From: Brachynemurus nebulosus
Lineage: Eukaryota > Arthropoda > Insecta > Neuroptera > Myrmeleontidae
Reading direction: 5' to 3'
Assembly: GCA_035578155.1 (NCBI GenBank)
Contig: JAPWDM010000007.1
Span: forward strand, 36,058,413-36,122,412
Length of the DNA: 64,000 nt
The notes under the pieces are model-generated. The model saw nothing but the letters and a program-made list of their open reading frames with translations, was not told the origin of the DNA and did not search any database. The translations under genes were made by a program, and so were the position numbers. Within the stretch, counting starts at the first letter, position 1, and every line of letters starts with the position of its first letter. This document shows positions 10,437 to 23,455 of this stretch, in pieces.

Positions 10437-11729
10437 ATCAAATTTTCTTTTTACTAAATAGAAAATCTTACTATTCTTTTAAACGTATACATAATTTAAT
10501 TAAATTCCGATACAACTTTACCTAACCTAATTTTTACACTGTTTTATTTATTTATTAATTTTTAGTAATCTACCAGTTTGAACATTAATTTTAATTAATT
10601 TATTAATAGCAACTTATTATAAATTCAAATACAACCGTCCTCAAACTATAAACTATTAATTAAACTCACTGTCCTTGTAAATTACGTTTTACGGTATACA
10701 ATTTTTAGATATTCTTTAATACTGTTATCTTTTTCGATCAGCCGTCACTGTTGTTTGACTATTATTATACATTACGTAATCACTGCGTGAAAGCATTGAG
10801 GGGATAAAAATATATTCATTAGCTAATATTTGGACTGGAATTTCATGTTGCTCAGATGATTTTTCAATCAACTTTTCATAAACTGAAGGATATTTTCGCG
10901 TCGTGAAAAACCACGGTGGTGTAGATTACATATTTAATCCGTATCATTTATTATAATTAACAGACATTTTAAAATCTCATTAGTTCCCTGCTTTTCCGAT
11001 AAGAAAGTTTAATAAAATAAAAAAATGTCTTCAAAAAAAAAAAAATTAAATGTTTTCAAAATGAGTTTATTTTACAAATTAAACTGCTAAATACAGTAAT
11101 GTTGCAAACGAATTGTGACAATCTGTATAACTATCATTCGTATTGATATAAAGCAAAAGATAAACAATTTTCAACATTTTCTTCGACGAAAATGCTGACG
11201 GGATTGAATTTATTCAAACATTAATATAATTATGAATGAAATAGCCAATCAAGTAAAGAGCAATGGATGATTCTTCGTCTATTCTCGATAATTCTTGTTG
11301 ATTTTATATATTCTTTCTAATAATACATATATTAATAATTCAATATTTTATTGGATGGGAAGGCGTCTTCGATATTTCGATGTATTCGTGGTATTAGACA
11401 CAATCGTTTTAACTATTTTGATTACGTAACCATTGAAAATCAAAAGTTTTCCATTAAAACTGAAACCAGTTTGAACGAATTGGGTCAAGTTTCCTAGGTA
11501 TTTTAGATTTTATAATCATTCTTATTCGTAGATATTTTTATTTAGTGCGCATTTTGAGGTATTTGGCACGCAGGAACGGGTTTTAGTATGCAACACTAAA
11601 AATCTACGCCAGAAATTTTTAATTCTTTAGGAGAAAGTAAAAACATGTCTCCCGATAGCGATAAAAATTCATCGATAACTGTTTTGACTTTTTAGTACGG
11701 GCGTTTTGTAACTTTCCACTGAGGTCAGT
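10437..11729. other. AT-rich spacer between the two 156-bp direct repeats
   Basis: 1.29 kb without open frames or recognisable motifs. It could be the interior of a small retroelement or ordinary flanking DNA. Confidence 0.4.
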
Positions 11730-11885
11730 TGGCGTACCACAAGGATCCTAATGGTACCACTCGTATTTAAATCAGTTCAGGTGTTTAGAAGTTATTGTGA
11801 AAAACATTACACTCCTTTTTTTTGATAATCGTATAATAAGACATGCAAAACTAAAACAAAGAAATACTAAAATACACTAAAATTT
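11730..11885 (+). repeat. 156-bp direct repeat, right copy
   Basis: Same sequence and orientation as 10281-10436, with the same GVPQGS-encoding start and stop. The flanks differ beyond a shared GGTCA just upstream. Confidence 0.75.
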
Positions 11886-12921
11886 TCCAAAAATTAGCTA
11901 CTATTATTCACCATATTTGCATTGTACCACGTTGCATACCGTTCTAAAACATAAATGTTAATTTTAAATAATTCATACATCTGTTATACTATTGCCTGCT
12001 ATTTTGTTCATGTATTTAGTAGTTAGTTCTAGCTTCGTAAATATCGATAAAAACAGGGATTATGATACTAATTAGTAAGAAAATCTAGCGGAATGTAAAA
12101 GTTAAATTTGTGTTTAAAATACGTAATTGTATTAAAGTTTTGAAATGTTTAGAGATTCGTACAATCAAAAGTTATTTTCGAGAACAGTTTCAACGGTGTA
12201 GAGAGATATAACATCACAATTTCGGTGTATACTATTTTCTCGATGACTATTAGTTCTTAAAGTCGATATAAAACTAGAAATTTCGGAAAGAATATCGAAA
12301 ATAATACGGAAAATTAAACGACGTCACTGAAAATAGATTCTTGTCAAGTGAATGACAATTAAAACAATGATTATTGTTTGAAAAATTCGTTGAATGCCCT
12401 GAATTTTTGAAAATAATTAATTGACGTAGATAACATAGACAACGTGTGTATCCATGCACCATATACACGGCGCCTAACACTATACACACGGAACTAATGC
12501 GACAAAATACACGGATCCGTGTACACCCAAGCGCAGTAACCGTGTTAGAATTTCTCATTTGACATTGACTTTTTCGATTTCGATACGTCGAGTAACGGAT
12601 AAACAATGAACGCCCAATAATAGGTAAAATGCAATAAGAAACTTACCGTAGATTGGGTAAATGTGTTGTTGTTATTGAGTGTATTCTATTATACCATACG
12701 TATTACCTTAATGGCTTTATATCCCCCCTTTAACGATACCATTGCGAAAATAGAACATATGCACAACCGTTCAGAAAACTTGTTACAAATATCGATTTCC
12801 GTCATATCAAATACGAGTAAGCAGTTTTATGTTTGAGCAGTGATTCTTAAAATGGGAAGTGTGTGTTTTTGTCTCAGATTTATCTCAAGAAATGGTTATG
12901 AAATGTTTACAAAAAAATTTA
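11886..12921. other. Unassigned AT-rich sequence
   Basis: A 110-codon frame on the minus strand (12274-12606) has no recognised domain, and composition matches its surroundings. No gene called. Confidence 0.45.
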
Positions 12922-12925
12922 TTAA

Positions 12926-13134
12926 CGGCCGGTTTTGCATTCACATTCAAAGCCGACTTTAACACTAAAGCCAACTTTAAAACTGATTTTATTTTTGGTA
13001 CTGTTTTACAATCAAATTTAAAGCCCCGTTTGTGTAAAAGTCGACTTTACTCTAAAGTAAAAATTATTTCGACTTTTAAATTAAAAGTAGCTTTAATTAA
13101 AAAACCTTTAAAATTATGAATGTAAAACCGGCCG
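12926..13134. mobile_element. 209-bp TTAA-flanked MITE
   Basis: CGGCCGGTTTTGCATTCA at the left and its near-exact inverse (one mismatch) at the right are bounded by TTAA at 12922-12925 and 13135-13138. The interior carries self-complementary AAAGYCRACTTT motifs near 12950-12980 and 13040-13060. The 86-codon open frame across it is an artefact of the repeat. Confidence 0.75.
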
Positions 13135-13255
13135 TTAATCGAGATTCGAATCCATAATACGAAAAAAATGTTCAACGAAAAAGGCGGACCAAGAAATCGC
13201 AGTTGTAAGAAATTTTTAAATCTGCTAAAGGGAAGGGTTTGGGGTCAGTACCTGA

Positions 13256-13966
13256 TAGGGTGATCTATAAGCATTTATGAATAATAGTCAAGAAACCCCA
13301 ACGAAAAAGACCCTTCCATTCAAAGCTTACAAAGAATCAAAATTTATTTTGCGATTTTATGGGTAGCTAGGTGCAATTTTAAGGAGAATTGTTGAAATTT
13401 CTACAAATTAAATATTATCAAGTTCTACGAATTTTTGGTCTCGATCCCCTCCCCCCAAGGGAGAAAAGTTTATATTTCAAGTCACCCCCTTTCCCCAAAT
13501 GCTACCACTACTACCTTGTTGCAAAATTTCAAAAATTTTTCGATTCTGATAAGAAAGATAAGGGTCTGGATTCTCCTAAATCACGTTACTGATAGAAACA
13601 AATTTTGCCTTTAAAATAATTCGGATCTTTTATTTTGATTTTCATTAAACATTTAAAATTTAGCAATTTTTTCAAAAAGTTAAAAATACCGATAACTTCA
13701 GAACCACTGACCAAAATGGGTCACAATTTTTCTCCTTTTAATGCCCTCTATATATAATTATTTTAAGCCTGATTTCATTTCTCTAGCTTCAATTGACCTT
13801 GAGATATTCATTAACTTAAACGCCAACATATCGGCCCTGCTAGTCCAGGTCTGGAACATTTTCATCCGGAATTAGACCTCAAAATCTCTGGTTATCATAC
13901 TTTCCCTTTCCTATACACCTTATATAGACAACAGAATAAAAATTTACATACATTCTGATCACCCTA
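13256..13966. mobile_element. 711-bp TA-flanked MITE
   Basis: TAGGGTGATC at the left and GATCACCCTA at the right are perfect 10-bp inverted ends, followed inward by weaker symmetry (CATTTATG against CATACATT). TA at each extreme suits a TA target duplication, as in Tc1/mariner-type MITEs. The interior has a C-rich/G-rich patch near 13443-13500 and no coding evidence. Confidence 0.55.
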
Positions 13967-14581
13967 TATCACAATCTTTCCACACGCAAATCATCTAACA
14001 ATAACAAATTTATTTGTATATTTCCGTAGTAAAAAAAATCACCATGCAGGGATTGAAATAATTTATTAAGATATTCACAACATTCCCTTAGAAAACAAAG
14101 TACAAACAGCCGAGGCAACTTGTGAAACAGCAATAATTTTCCGTTCGTTGAAACAGCTACCCATATAATGTTTAATTAATAAGTAACTATATTCTTATTC
14201 CATTGTCTTTAGGTTAGGTAATGTTGCACATGTTCGGTAATGTAAGACATTGCTTACAAGTTCGCTAACAACCATCTTAAGTTTTGAGCAAGTTGAGTGG
14301 CTGCCGGCAAGGAAACTATCTTATATGTTACAACTCGTTCGCCTGTTTTTTGATTATGTCTATGTGTGTGTACGTATTGTGCGACATATGTATGTGTGTT
14401 TGTATGGGTTTGTGTATTCCTTACTCTGACCCCTTTTGATGTTATTTCAAATATGTCTCACATACGGGGGCCAATTCAATTGTTTTAACTATGAATTTAT
14501 TATCGTTTACTTTGTACACCTCGTACTGAAGGTGATGTACAGTTGAAATCCGATTTTACATTGTGACATCAGCCACCCAAA
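13967..14581. other. Unassigned sequence
   Basis: GT-rich stretch near 14360-14415; otherwise featureless. A lone TTAGGTTAGG near 14212 is too short to be telomeric. Confidence 0.5.
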
Positions 14582-15260
14582 ATGAATACGGTTAAGTTCA
14601 TTTTCAAGACTATCGAAAAATCCACTTTAAAGTTGGACTGGACATCGAAAAAGATTGCAGCAAATACCAGTAAAAATATCGAAAGACTTACTCTTCATTT
14701 GGAATCGTTTTCGGTAATCAACCCAATGATGAAGTCGATTTTTCGTTTTTTTTACTGGTTGACGAATAGACTATTCTAGAACATTTGTCAAAATATGCTG
14801 CTTCACCTCTTTTTTGTTGTCCAATTAAATCAGTTTTTCGATGGCAAATAGAGTATTCTAGAATTTTTGTCATATTCCGCCTCTACGTCTTTTTTTGATG
14901 ATTAATTCAATCATGGAGACGGTTTTCATTTTCAAACTATCGAAAAATCCACTTTATAATTGGATTGAACATCGAACAATATTGCAGGACATTCTGTTCA
15001 AGAACCAGTAAAGAAATCAAAAGATTCACTTCAGTTGCAATCTTTTTCGATAACCAATCCAATGATGAAGTCGATTGTTCGATTTTTTTACTGATTGACG
15101 AATAGAATATTCTAGAACATTTGTCAAAATATGATGTTTGACCTCATTTTTGTTGTCCAATTAAATCAGTTTTTTTCAGAGTATTCTAGAATTTTTGTCA
15201 AATTGTGCTTCTCAATCTCTTTTTGGTGATCGATTCAACAATGGAGTCTGTTTTTAGCAT
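14582..15260 (+). repeat. Tandem repeat with ~330-bp units
   Basis: Unit 1 begins at 14582, unit 2 at 14913 and a third at 15241, giving periods of 331 and 328. Shared landmarks are CTATCGAAAAATCCACTTTA, CCAATGATGAAGTCGATT, GACGAATAGA and ATTCTAGAA, the last twice per unit. The third unit is broken by an inserted element and its middle resumes at about 16185. A plus-strand frame across unit 1 is not preserved in unit 2, so the array is non-coding. Confidence 0.8.
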
Positions 15261-15322
15261 TTCGTAGTTGTAAGAACCAAATCCTTATGAACTCGTCATT
15301 TCTGTCATTTCATTAGGTGATG

Positions 15323-16161
15323 TAGGGGAGATCCTTGTACCTGAGGACACTTTCGTTTAAAACTTCATAACTTGAGTAAAAATTGATGTATGACTTCGAA
15401 TATTGGAAATTCTCTAAGCACACAATAACATCTTAATATTATGATAAAATATATCACGATATTGTGTTTCATTTTTGCGAAAACTTGAATTGAATAATAG
15501 AGGATATTTGTGGTTGTACTTTGAAACAAACTATGCAATGCATCTTAAGCCCTGAAAGCAAAATATATACTCTATTTTTTTTAAGAGCAATAAAAATTGT
15601 TTTGCTTGCAATCATTTTTATTATAGAAAAAAATGACCATTTTAATGGCATTTTTGACGTTTTCTTCATTGGGCTTCGGCCAGGTGACTTTGTTCTTACT
15701 TCGCGCCATCTTGATAGATAAAAACAAGTATTGAAAACAATCTTACCTATAAACCTCTCTAAAAACCAGTCCCAAGGTACAAATTTCAATTGCATACAAT
15801 AAAGTGTGGTTACATTTTTTAATTAGGGAAATCCAGTGATATACGTCAAAATAAATAGTTACGAATGTGCATAATAACTATTTGTATCTCTGATAATTTA
15901 CTCACCTCAAAATACTTCGAGTAAAATGATGATTTATGTATATGCATTACAAAAAAAAAAAAAAAAAAAATACGGCAAAAATCGAACAATCTTTCACATA
16001 GAAGAAACGAATCAAAATGGCCGATTTCACTGCGTGTGTTTTGAGTATTTGTGTCAGATACTCATTAAATTTCACTACTACTCGTCTTACAATACATTGG
16101 TTCTCAAGTTATGGACTTGTCCCGAGGTACAAGGTGTCCTGAGGTACAAGGATCTTCCCTA
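15323..16161. mobile_element. 839-bp inverted-repeat element inserted in the tandem array
   Basis: TAGGGGAGATCCTTGTACCT at the left and AGGTACAAGGATCTTCCCTA at the right are inverted with one mismatch. Symmetry continues inward (GAGGACAC against GTGTCCT, CATAACTTGAG against CTCAAGTTATG). TA at each extreme suits a TA target duplication. The interior carries an A18 run (15952-15969) and overlapping chance frames on both strands. No transposase. Confidence 0.7.
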
Positions 16162-16184
16162 CCCGCAACTTGAGCACTTTATAA

Positions 16185-16300
16185 TAGTCCAATGACCAAT
16201 TCAATGGGGAAGTCGGTTTTTCAAAATCGTTGTTGGTTTTCGAATAGAATATTCTAGAATTATGTGTTTAATATTAAGTTGTCTTTTATTGTGAATCAAA
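16185..16300 (+). repeat. Resumed fragment of the ~330-bp tandem repeat
   Basis: CCAATTCAATGGGGAAGTCG, then TTTTCGAATAGAATATTCTAGAA, matches the middle of the units at 14582 and 14913. It marks the far side of the insertion at 15323-16161. Confidence 0.65.
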
Positions 16301-17227
16301 TTTTTTTCTAAGTAAATTTCGTATAATTTAAAGCGCTTACTGACCTCATAAATATTAGTTTATCGATCCCTCAAAACTTTCGACTCCACGTACTTTTTCT
16401 TAAACGGTTGCGAATATTTTTGTAACATACTCTAAACAGATTTCATAAAGTTTTATGGGAATGGATTTCGTCCGAACATACATTTACAAAATATTTTTAT
16501 TTATCAACTTTGATCGAACCAAATATCAATTTCGTATTCAAATACGATCATCATCAAACTAACATATCCTCCCCCGAACGAAGTGGTAACAACCCCAACA
16601 ACCCTAACGTACATTAAGATACTTTTCACTTGGACACCGGCACTTCATAGTGGACTATTGAATTGTAACATATCATAAAAATGAGTGTGGGGTCGGTCCA
16701 AGAAATTGATATTCGTCTCGCGTCCCAGGCATGTTAACGATATGACTATTGACGATCGCGCTCAAAATGATACGCGTCAACTCAACATGTGTAAGCACAT
16801 TTGTATATTGAACTAGATGGTTGGGGAGGGCGGTGGGATGAGGTTCGAAAGATATTTGAATATATTAACCATAACAGAAATCCATTAATGACCTTATATA
16901 GAGAAAAATTCATCGAGAAAATATTTTTCGTACGAATAAGAAGATCAAGATGCATATATTTCGATGAAAAATTGTTGGATATTTTCATAAAAATTTTCTT
17001 TTTGTAATTTTCTAAATCAATAACAATAACAGTAATTTCTTAGGTGCTTTTGTCCAACGCGATTGGTTAAATATAATTTGGTCAGTGGCATTTGAAAGGT
17101 TAATAACTCAATCAAAGATTTCTGACTTTACCCGTGCAAATAACTTGAATACTAAATGCTGTTTTTTATCTTCTGTAAGAACTTAGACTTCCTGTTATAG
17201 CTTGGAAGCTTTAAGGCAACTAATAGG
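16301..17227. other. Unassigned AT-rich sequence
   Basis: Overlapping 68-codon frames on both strands at 16782-17007 have no recognised motif. No gene called. Confidence 0.45.
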
Positions 17228-17460
17228 GTGAAAGCGGAAGAGATGCCGCACATTTTGAAAACACTTGAGAATTCTTAAAGTATGCATTTAATTGATTTGA
17301 AATTTAGTACACAATAAATGTAAACATTATTCTTTAAAATTATTTATAAATAATTTTAAATTTTGAGTCATAAAGGATTCATAATTAACATTTTTGCAGA
17401 GCCTGCAAAGCGGCGTCTCTCCCACACCTATGGGAGAGATGCCGCATCAAAGAAGGTGAG
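17228..17460. mobile_element. Small MITE with GGRAGAGAYGCCGC ends and a third arm
   Basis: AGAGATGCCGCAC near 17234 recurs inverted at 17410-17423 (GCGGCGTCTCTCCC). This is followed after 8 bases by a direct copy at 17432-17445 (GGGAGAGATGCCGC). The second and third arms form a 14-bp hairpin with one G:T. The architecture mirrors the element at 7285-7525. Non-coding. Confidence 0.55.
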
Positions 17461-18589
17461 ACGTCACATAGTTCATATTAAAAATTTTGTATTTTACACA
17501 CATCTACATACACGATGCATGCCATATGTAACCATTTTTGGCACTTTATACATCTTAACCAGTCAACTTTTTTTTTCTTTCTGAGTACCTATTTTTCAAA
17601 ATAATCAATATACTCGCAATCCTCATTATTTTCGTTATCTTCACTAATATGAGAGCTTTTCCTGATCCAATTAATGGATCTATTATAACTAAGGTTTTAG
17701 TTAAGTTTTTCACCTGATGATGGCGTAATGGTCGAAAGTCGACTCGTGTTTGTACGATTTTTGTTGTGAAAAGTGACAAAGCAACGATCCCATGTTTTTA
17801 ATATGGATTTTCACAAAGTAAACCTTTCTAAAATTAATTACTTATAACTTTGTAAATATTGGGAAGTTCCAAAATTTAGTCTTGAAGATGTCTCCTTAAA
17901 GGTTTAAACTTCAAGAATAAATATCTCCACTAGAATACTGCTTTCTAGTTATCTTCCACCTTCACATATTTCATTCGATGTTTCTGCCTCCTCCTCAAAA
18001 ATCCGCCAGACTGTTCGTTTGTTTAAAGCAAACGAATCAAAAGTGTCGTTCAAAATTTACTCAACGTTCTTCGCCCTCGTCCATTTTAAATTAAAATTCG
18101 TGTCAGTGATCACGTCATCGCTCTCGCTGGTCAAATCAAATAAAAATATACATAAAATATTTTCGTTTCAACAAGCAATTCATCCCAATGTCCAGTAGTA
18201 TTTTGACGGGCGAAAAAGTTGACAATGTACATATATACATATATGTAACATTATAAAATATTTTTCGGTATTGAACTAGTAAAATGACGGAAGTAGCAAA
18301 GAATTCATCAAATACAAGAAGTGAATATGCAATCGAGTGTGGCACTTTTACACCGGACTGCTCGCCCGCTCAATGAATTGACGCTTGGGCCAACACAATT
18401 CGTTGCCTTCGTTGCGCGTACATATGTATATTTCAATCTTGTGATTTTTATATAAACATTCAAACGAAACCAATCGATATTTCGTACTTCATCACTGTGA
18501 TATAAAAATTTGTATTGTAAAGGAATGTGTCGATCAAAATATTTCAGAAATGGGAAGAGACGTTGCGTTTTAGATCATAGCTCAACATA
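17461..18589. other. Unassigned sequence
   Basis: Nothing recognisable apart from a slightly GC-richer patch at 18350-18420. Confidence 0.5.
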
Positions 18590-18863
18590 AGCGTTGGTCA
18601 GAAGTATATTCTGCTGGTGGATTTGGTGGGAACCACGTCAGAAAGTTGGGTGGGTAGAACTTGGCGAATACGTGTCTTTCCAAATCGAAGTTTTCGAACC
18701 TTCGCCAACTATACAGTCCTTCTATGTTAGAGGAAAATTTACGCCCGATTCGATTGTACCATTGGAATTGGAATTCCTGCATCGTACAATCCCACTGAAG
18801 CCAACGCAGCGAAATCCTTTTACAGTCATTTTTATCTAAAACTCCTTCTTGTATGATTATCAT
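18590..18863. other. Patch open on both strands, origin unknown
   Basis: Balanced base composition and frames of 81 codons (plus, 18594-18839) and 93 codons (minus, 18582-18863) stand out from the AT-rich surroundings. Neither translation contains a domain I recognise, and no convincing splice sites or start context bound it. It could be a relic of a coding exon or an unrecognised transposon. Confidence 0.25.
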
Positions 18864-20632
18864 CCTCAGTTGGTAAAATTAAGATTTTTTTGTGTTCCTA
18901 ATGGTTTTTGCTTTAATTCGACTGACATTCTGCTGGTTTTCACATATACTCGAACTTTCAACTTGATTAAATTTCTCCTTCTGAAAAACTGTTCTTTTCA
19001 AGTTTCAGAATGATGAGCCACGGCTAATAATTTTAAAGAAAAATATCTCAAATTCGGTTAAACTGACGGATATAGTCTCCGAGCACTGAATTGAATATTG
19101 GCTAACTTCAAACATCACTGCTTGCATGAGGCAGAGTCAAAAGTTCAAAAACGCATCAGACGCATCACAACGAAAAATCAAAAGTTCATTTTTGCATTTG
19201 ATGCGTCAAAATAATGTATCAAGAAATTTGGTGATGCGTGTCCAAGATGCATGTCATGTGTATAATGTAGAATTATTACTACTTGCCATATTACGTAGCT
19301 GTAGGTATTAACACCAACAGGAATAATTCCGAAAAACAAATTGTTGAAAAAGATGAATGTACATTACCTTTGATTAAAATTGTTTAAACTATTTGAATAC
19401 ATCTTGCACTCAAAATAGGTATGTAATATTTTTATTCAAATAATTTCAATATTTTCACTTTCAAGTAAGTTCCAGTTGAAATTAAAAGATAATATACCTA
19501 TACAAGGACTGTATTGCTATATTATCTATAGTCTATCATGCTACATTATCTGTCTTATCTATAGCCAAATCAGAGGCTAAATGATGCCAATAGCCCGTTC
19601 AAAAATATCTAATGTGCATCAAATTTCAAGAGAGTATCAGCAGCGCATCATGTAGTATAAGACGCATCAGAAAAGTCATGATGCTGCATCGATACGGTAA
19701 AGTTTACATTTTTGAAGTTACCCATATTTAACATATATTCTGTAATGATGCCTTGACGCTATTTTACTAAGCCACATTTGAAACGACAGAAGCTATATTA
19801 CCCGCAATTTTGTTTATGAATTAGTTTTTTTTTTCAAGAGTCAACTTTATTAATTGTGGCCGCCATTAAACTCAACTCATCAGTCATTTTTTTGCTTTGT
19901 ATAATACACGATATTCATTCTACTGTATTCAGTGTTCAGTGGATTTAGTAATTCTACTATTTCTCGTAACAAAACTGAACGTGTGCACCCCAAGCAATGA
20001 AATCTACGATGACAAAAAAATTACATTCCGGAATGAAAGAAGTCGAAATCGAACTGATGATTATATTTACTGGGGACAATTTTTATTGGAAACAATATCA
20101 TAAAAAATAATAGTTATCGAGTGTCATTTAAATCACCTGCACAGAAAAAAAAATATTCAACTGTAAGTAAACTAACTTCACACTACATATAAAAAAAAAA
20201 TATCATTGAATTTTCAGATATTTGTCTTGTATATTCGCACAACACATTTGATGTTCCCGCCAACGCCGCTGTGGGTCTCTACGTGTATACTCGGTATGTG
20301 TTTGGTGTGACAGGTTTGCACAGAATACTGATGAGTTGGAAAACGAAGATTTTTATTTACCCCCAACCACCGGACGCACACCACCCTAAAGCACACTAGG
20401 CAGATATAATATTTAATGCAATATAAAATTATAGAAATATAAAAAAAATAAAACGTGCGCCTATAAAAAATGGATACATGCATTTTTATTTTATTTCATA
20501 AAATTATTTTTTTATTATGCGGTGATGAAAAGTCAACCTTTTACCATCTGTGTGCACCATATTTGGTGAAACAAACGGTTGGGGGCGATTTTTATGAATT
20601 TTTTTTAAAATATACAGAATATAAACACATTT
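18864..20632. other. Unassigned AT-rich sequence
   Basis: The hexamer GATGCG/CGCATC recurs several times at 19150-19250 and 19610-19690. No gene or element boundary was found. Confidence 0.45.
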
Positions 20633-21260
<628 letters not shown>

Positions 21261-21273
21261 AAAACTCACACAG

Positions 21274-21318
<45 letters not shown>

Positions 21319-21665
21319 CCGCACGATAACTCTCGAACGAAATGTCTTACTTGTATGAAATTTGGTGAAAATATTGGAAGTCCCAAACGGTTGGACGAGT
21401 TCGTTAACCAAACACGTCGGATGCCCGAAACATGGTTTTTTTGGCAATTTTCATGAAAAAATTAGTTTTTGGCCAAAATTTCCTTTTATTCAAAAATTTT
21501 TGCGACATCGTTTACACCATTGAAACGGAGAGAAAAAAACACACAAAAAGGGTCTTTGAACTATTATTCTATGTCAACTAGTTTCCGAGAAAAACTAATT
21601 TTTGTAAACGAAAATTCGCTATGTTATGCAGGATGCTGCGACAGGGGTATTTATTTAATATTTGT
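21274..21665 (+). repeat. R2 dispersed repeat, (TA)n(GT)n-cored copy
   Basis: (TA)n and (GT)n at 21274-21318 are followed by CCGCACGATAACTCTCG, GAAATTTGGTGAAAAT, AGTTCGTTAACCA, ACACGTCGGATGCC, CTAGTTTCCGAGAAAAACTA, TTCGCTATGTTATGCAGGAT and GCGACAGGGGTATT. The same order occurs at 61268-61690 with high similarity, and more loosely at 45516-46370. It does not encode a protein; family unknown. Confidence 0.85.
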
Positions 21666-23104
21666 TATTTTTATTAAAAATTCTTATTCAGTTACAAAGT
21701 GAACACTTGCAGTAGTATTGTCAACGAAAATAGGGTAAGGATTTTTTTAATTTTCGATAAATTCTGTAAAAATCATCAAAAAAATAAATATACAATTTTA
21801 AATGATAAAACTGGCGTGAAAAATAGTGCATTATAATGACGTCACTATTTGAAAACAATCGTCAGTGTCAACCTTTGTAACCTCAAAGCGTTAATTTGAA
21901 TTCTAATCGATTATTATTACTGCTTCAAGCTAATAGGAATATTGAAAATAAAACATAATTTCTTCGAAAAATTAGTTTTTTGAGGACTCTGAATCGTGTA
22001 ACTTCAAATTCGTGAAAAAAAGATTTCGGTGTAAATTTTTCTTAACGTGATGGTAAAGTGAGGAGTGTTTGTGCATCTCGACGTTTCTCATTTTTAACAA
22101 AACATTATTCGAAACATTTCTTACAAAATAAGCGGATTGTACATTGGAAAGGAACGTTCAAAACCCCAAAAAAATCTATCCGTTATTATATCAATCATAA
22201 TACAATATTATTTATTTATACAAAATTTAATCTTCATGTGAACAAAGCCCAATACATCAACACTAGATTTGCTAATATTATTGTGTGTAATAATAGAAAA
22301 AGATAAGAACTCCGTAAACGAAAACAAAATATACATGTAAAACAGAGATAAATATATATAAAAAAGAGAAAATATTTACAGGTTTGTGTACAGTCATTGA
22401 TAAAATTGATCGAACAGGTGATTTTACCGCTCTTTCCCAAGATATCTTGCCACATTTGAATTCAAGAGTGGTTATAGCTTCGACAGTTTCGTCCAATATT
22501 TTAAATACTCGAAAAAATTTTGTGGAATTTTGCAACCATGTCCTTTTTTTGTCACCATCCTTCATATTTTTCTTAAGGACGTTCGTGCGTCAAACCTAGT
22601 AGTAGATAAAAATTTTAGTTTTAGAGAATTGACAAGTTCAATTACATAGTTATCTTCCCTCAAAGATTTTAAGGCCTTCATAGATCATTTCTTAAAGTAA
22701 TTGACGATTAAAAATCAAATTTTTAATTTAAAAATTTTAGTAAGTATATTATAAGAGTAGATATCATAATAAAAAATGTTTAAAAATATTCTTTGAAATA
22801 TGCAGTTTATATAATTGCACAAAAAACATCGTGTTGACGAACCTTAAAATGAAATATTCATTATTGAAATTAATATTCGGGTAGATTTTGATGTGTACAC
22901 GTACATAATATACATACAAGGTCAAATCAGGCTACTAAATTTCAATCAACAACTGTGTATGCATTGATGTCATAGATCAGTATATAAGTGGTACGTATAG
23001 CAATCACCCATATACACGACACGATATGACACATGAACAAGCACAAGCTCTGTATGCATAACATACTGGTATAGTGTTTTGTGGACGCGCACGAACGCGC
23101 ACTT
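21666..23104. other. Unassigned AT-rich sequence
   Basis: Overlapping chance frames on both strands at 22058-22599. No protein motifs or RNA boxes. Confidence 0.45.
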
Positions 23105-23455
23105 TAATAATCATCAGACTAACTTGAGCATATTCAGTTTTTACCGGATCTTGACGTTCTTGACGGGCTTACGGAATCCAGAAAACCAAAAAATTTGAAT
23201 GGAAATTTTTGCGGACTTGCACTTTGTTCGAAGAGAATGCTCAAACGCCACCTGTGCCATCCGATCATTAACTTTTGTGCTGGATTGTACGTGTGGTTAT
23301 ATGTTGATATGAAAACCGACGAAAATATAAGGGTAAATTTTCGGTTGGATGTTTGTGTCGGACGAGAAAGAGGGTCGAACCTGGGACGCTAGAATAACAT
23401 TACCGTCGCGCGTTCTAATGTTTTTATAAAGGCACTACCATAGCGTTCGGTAAAG
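23105..23455 (-). mobile_element. Possible tRNA-headed SINE, minus strand
   Basis: On the minus strand, CAGGTTCGACCCTC (about 23370-23383) matches a pol III box B. It is preceded by ACGCGCGACGGTAATG and a weak box-A-like region, and followed by a non-tRNA body ending in TTGACGTTCT / TCTGATGATTATTAAA. The box A is poor and no poly(A) tail is clear, so the call is tentative. Confidence 0.3.

Noticed and set aside
12274..12606. 110-codon minus-strand frame
   Set aside because: No domain, no compositional shift and no splice or start support.
14210..14222. TTAGGTTAGG resembling the insect telomere repeat
   Set aside because: Only two units; expected by chance.
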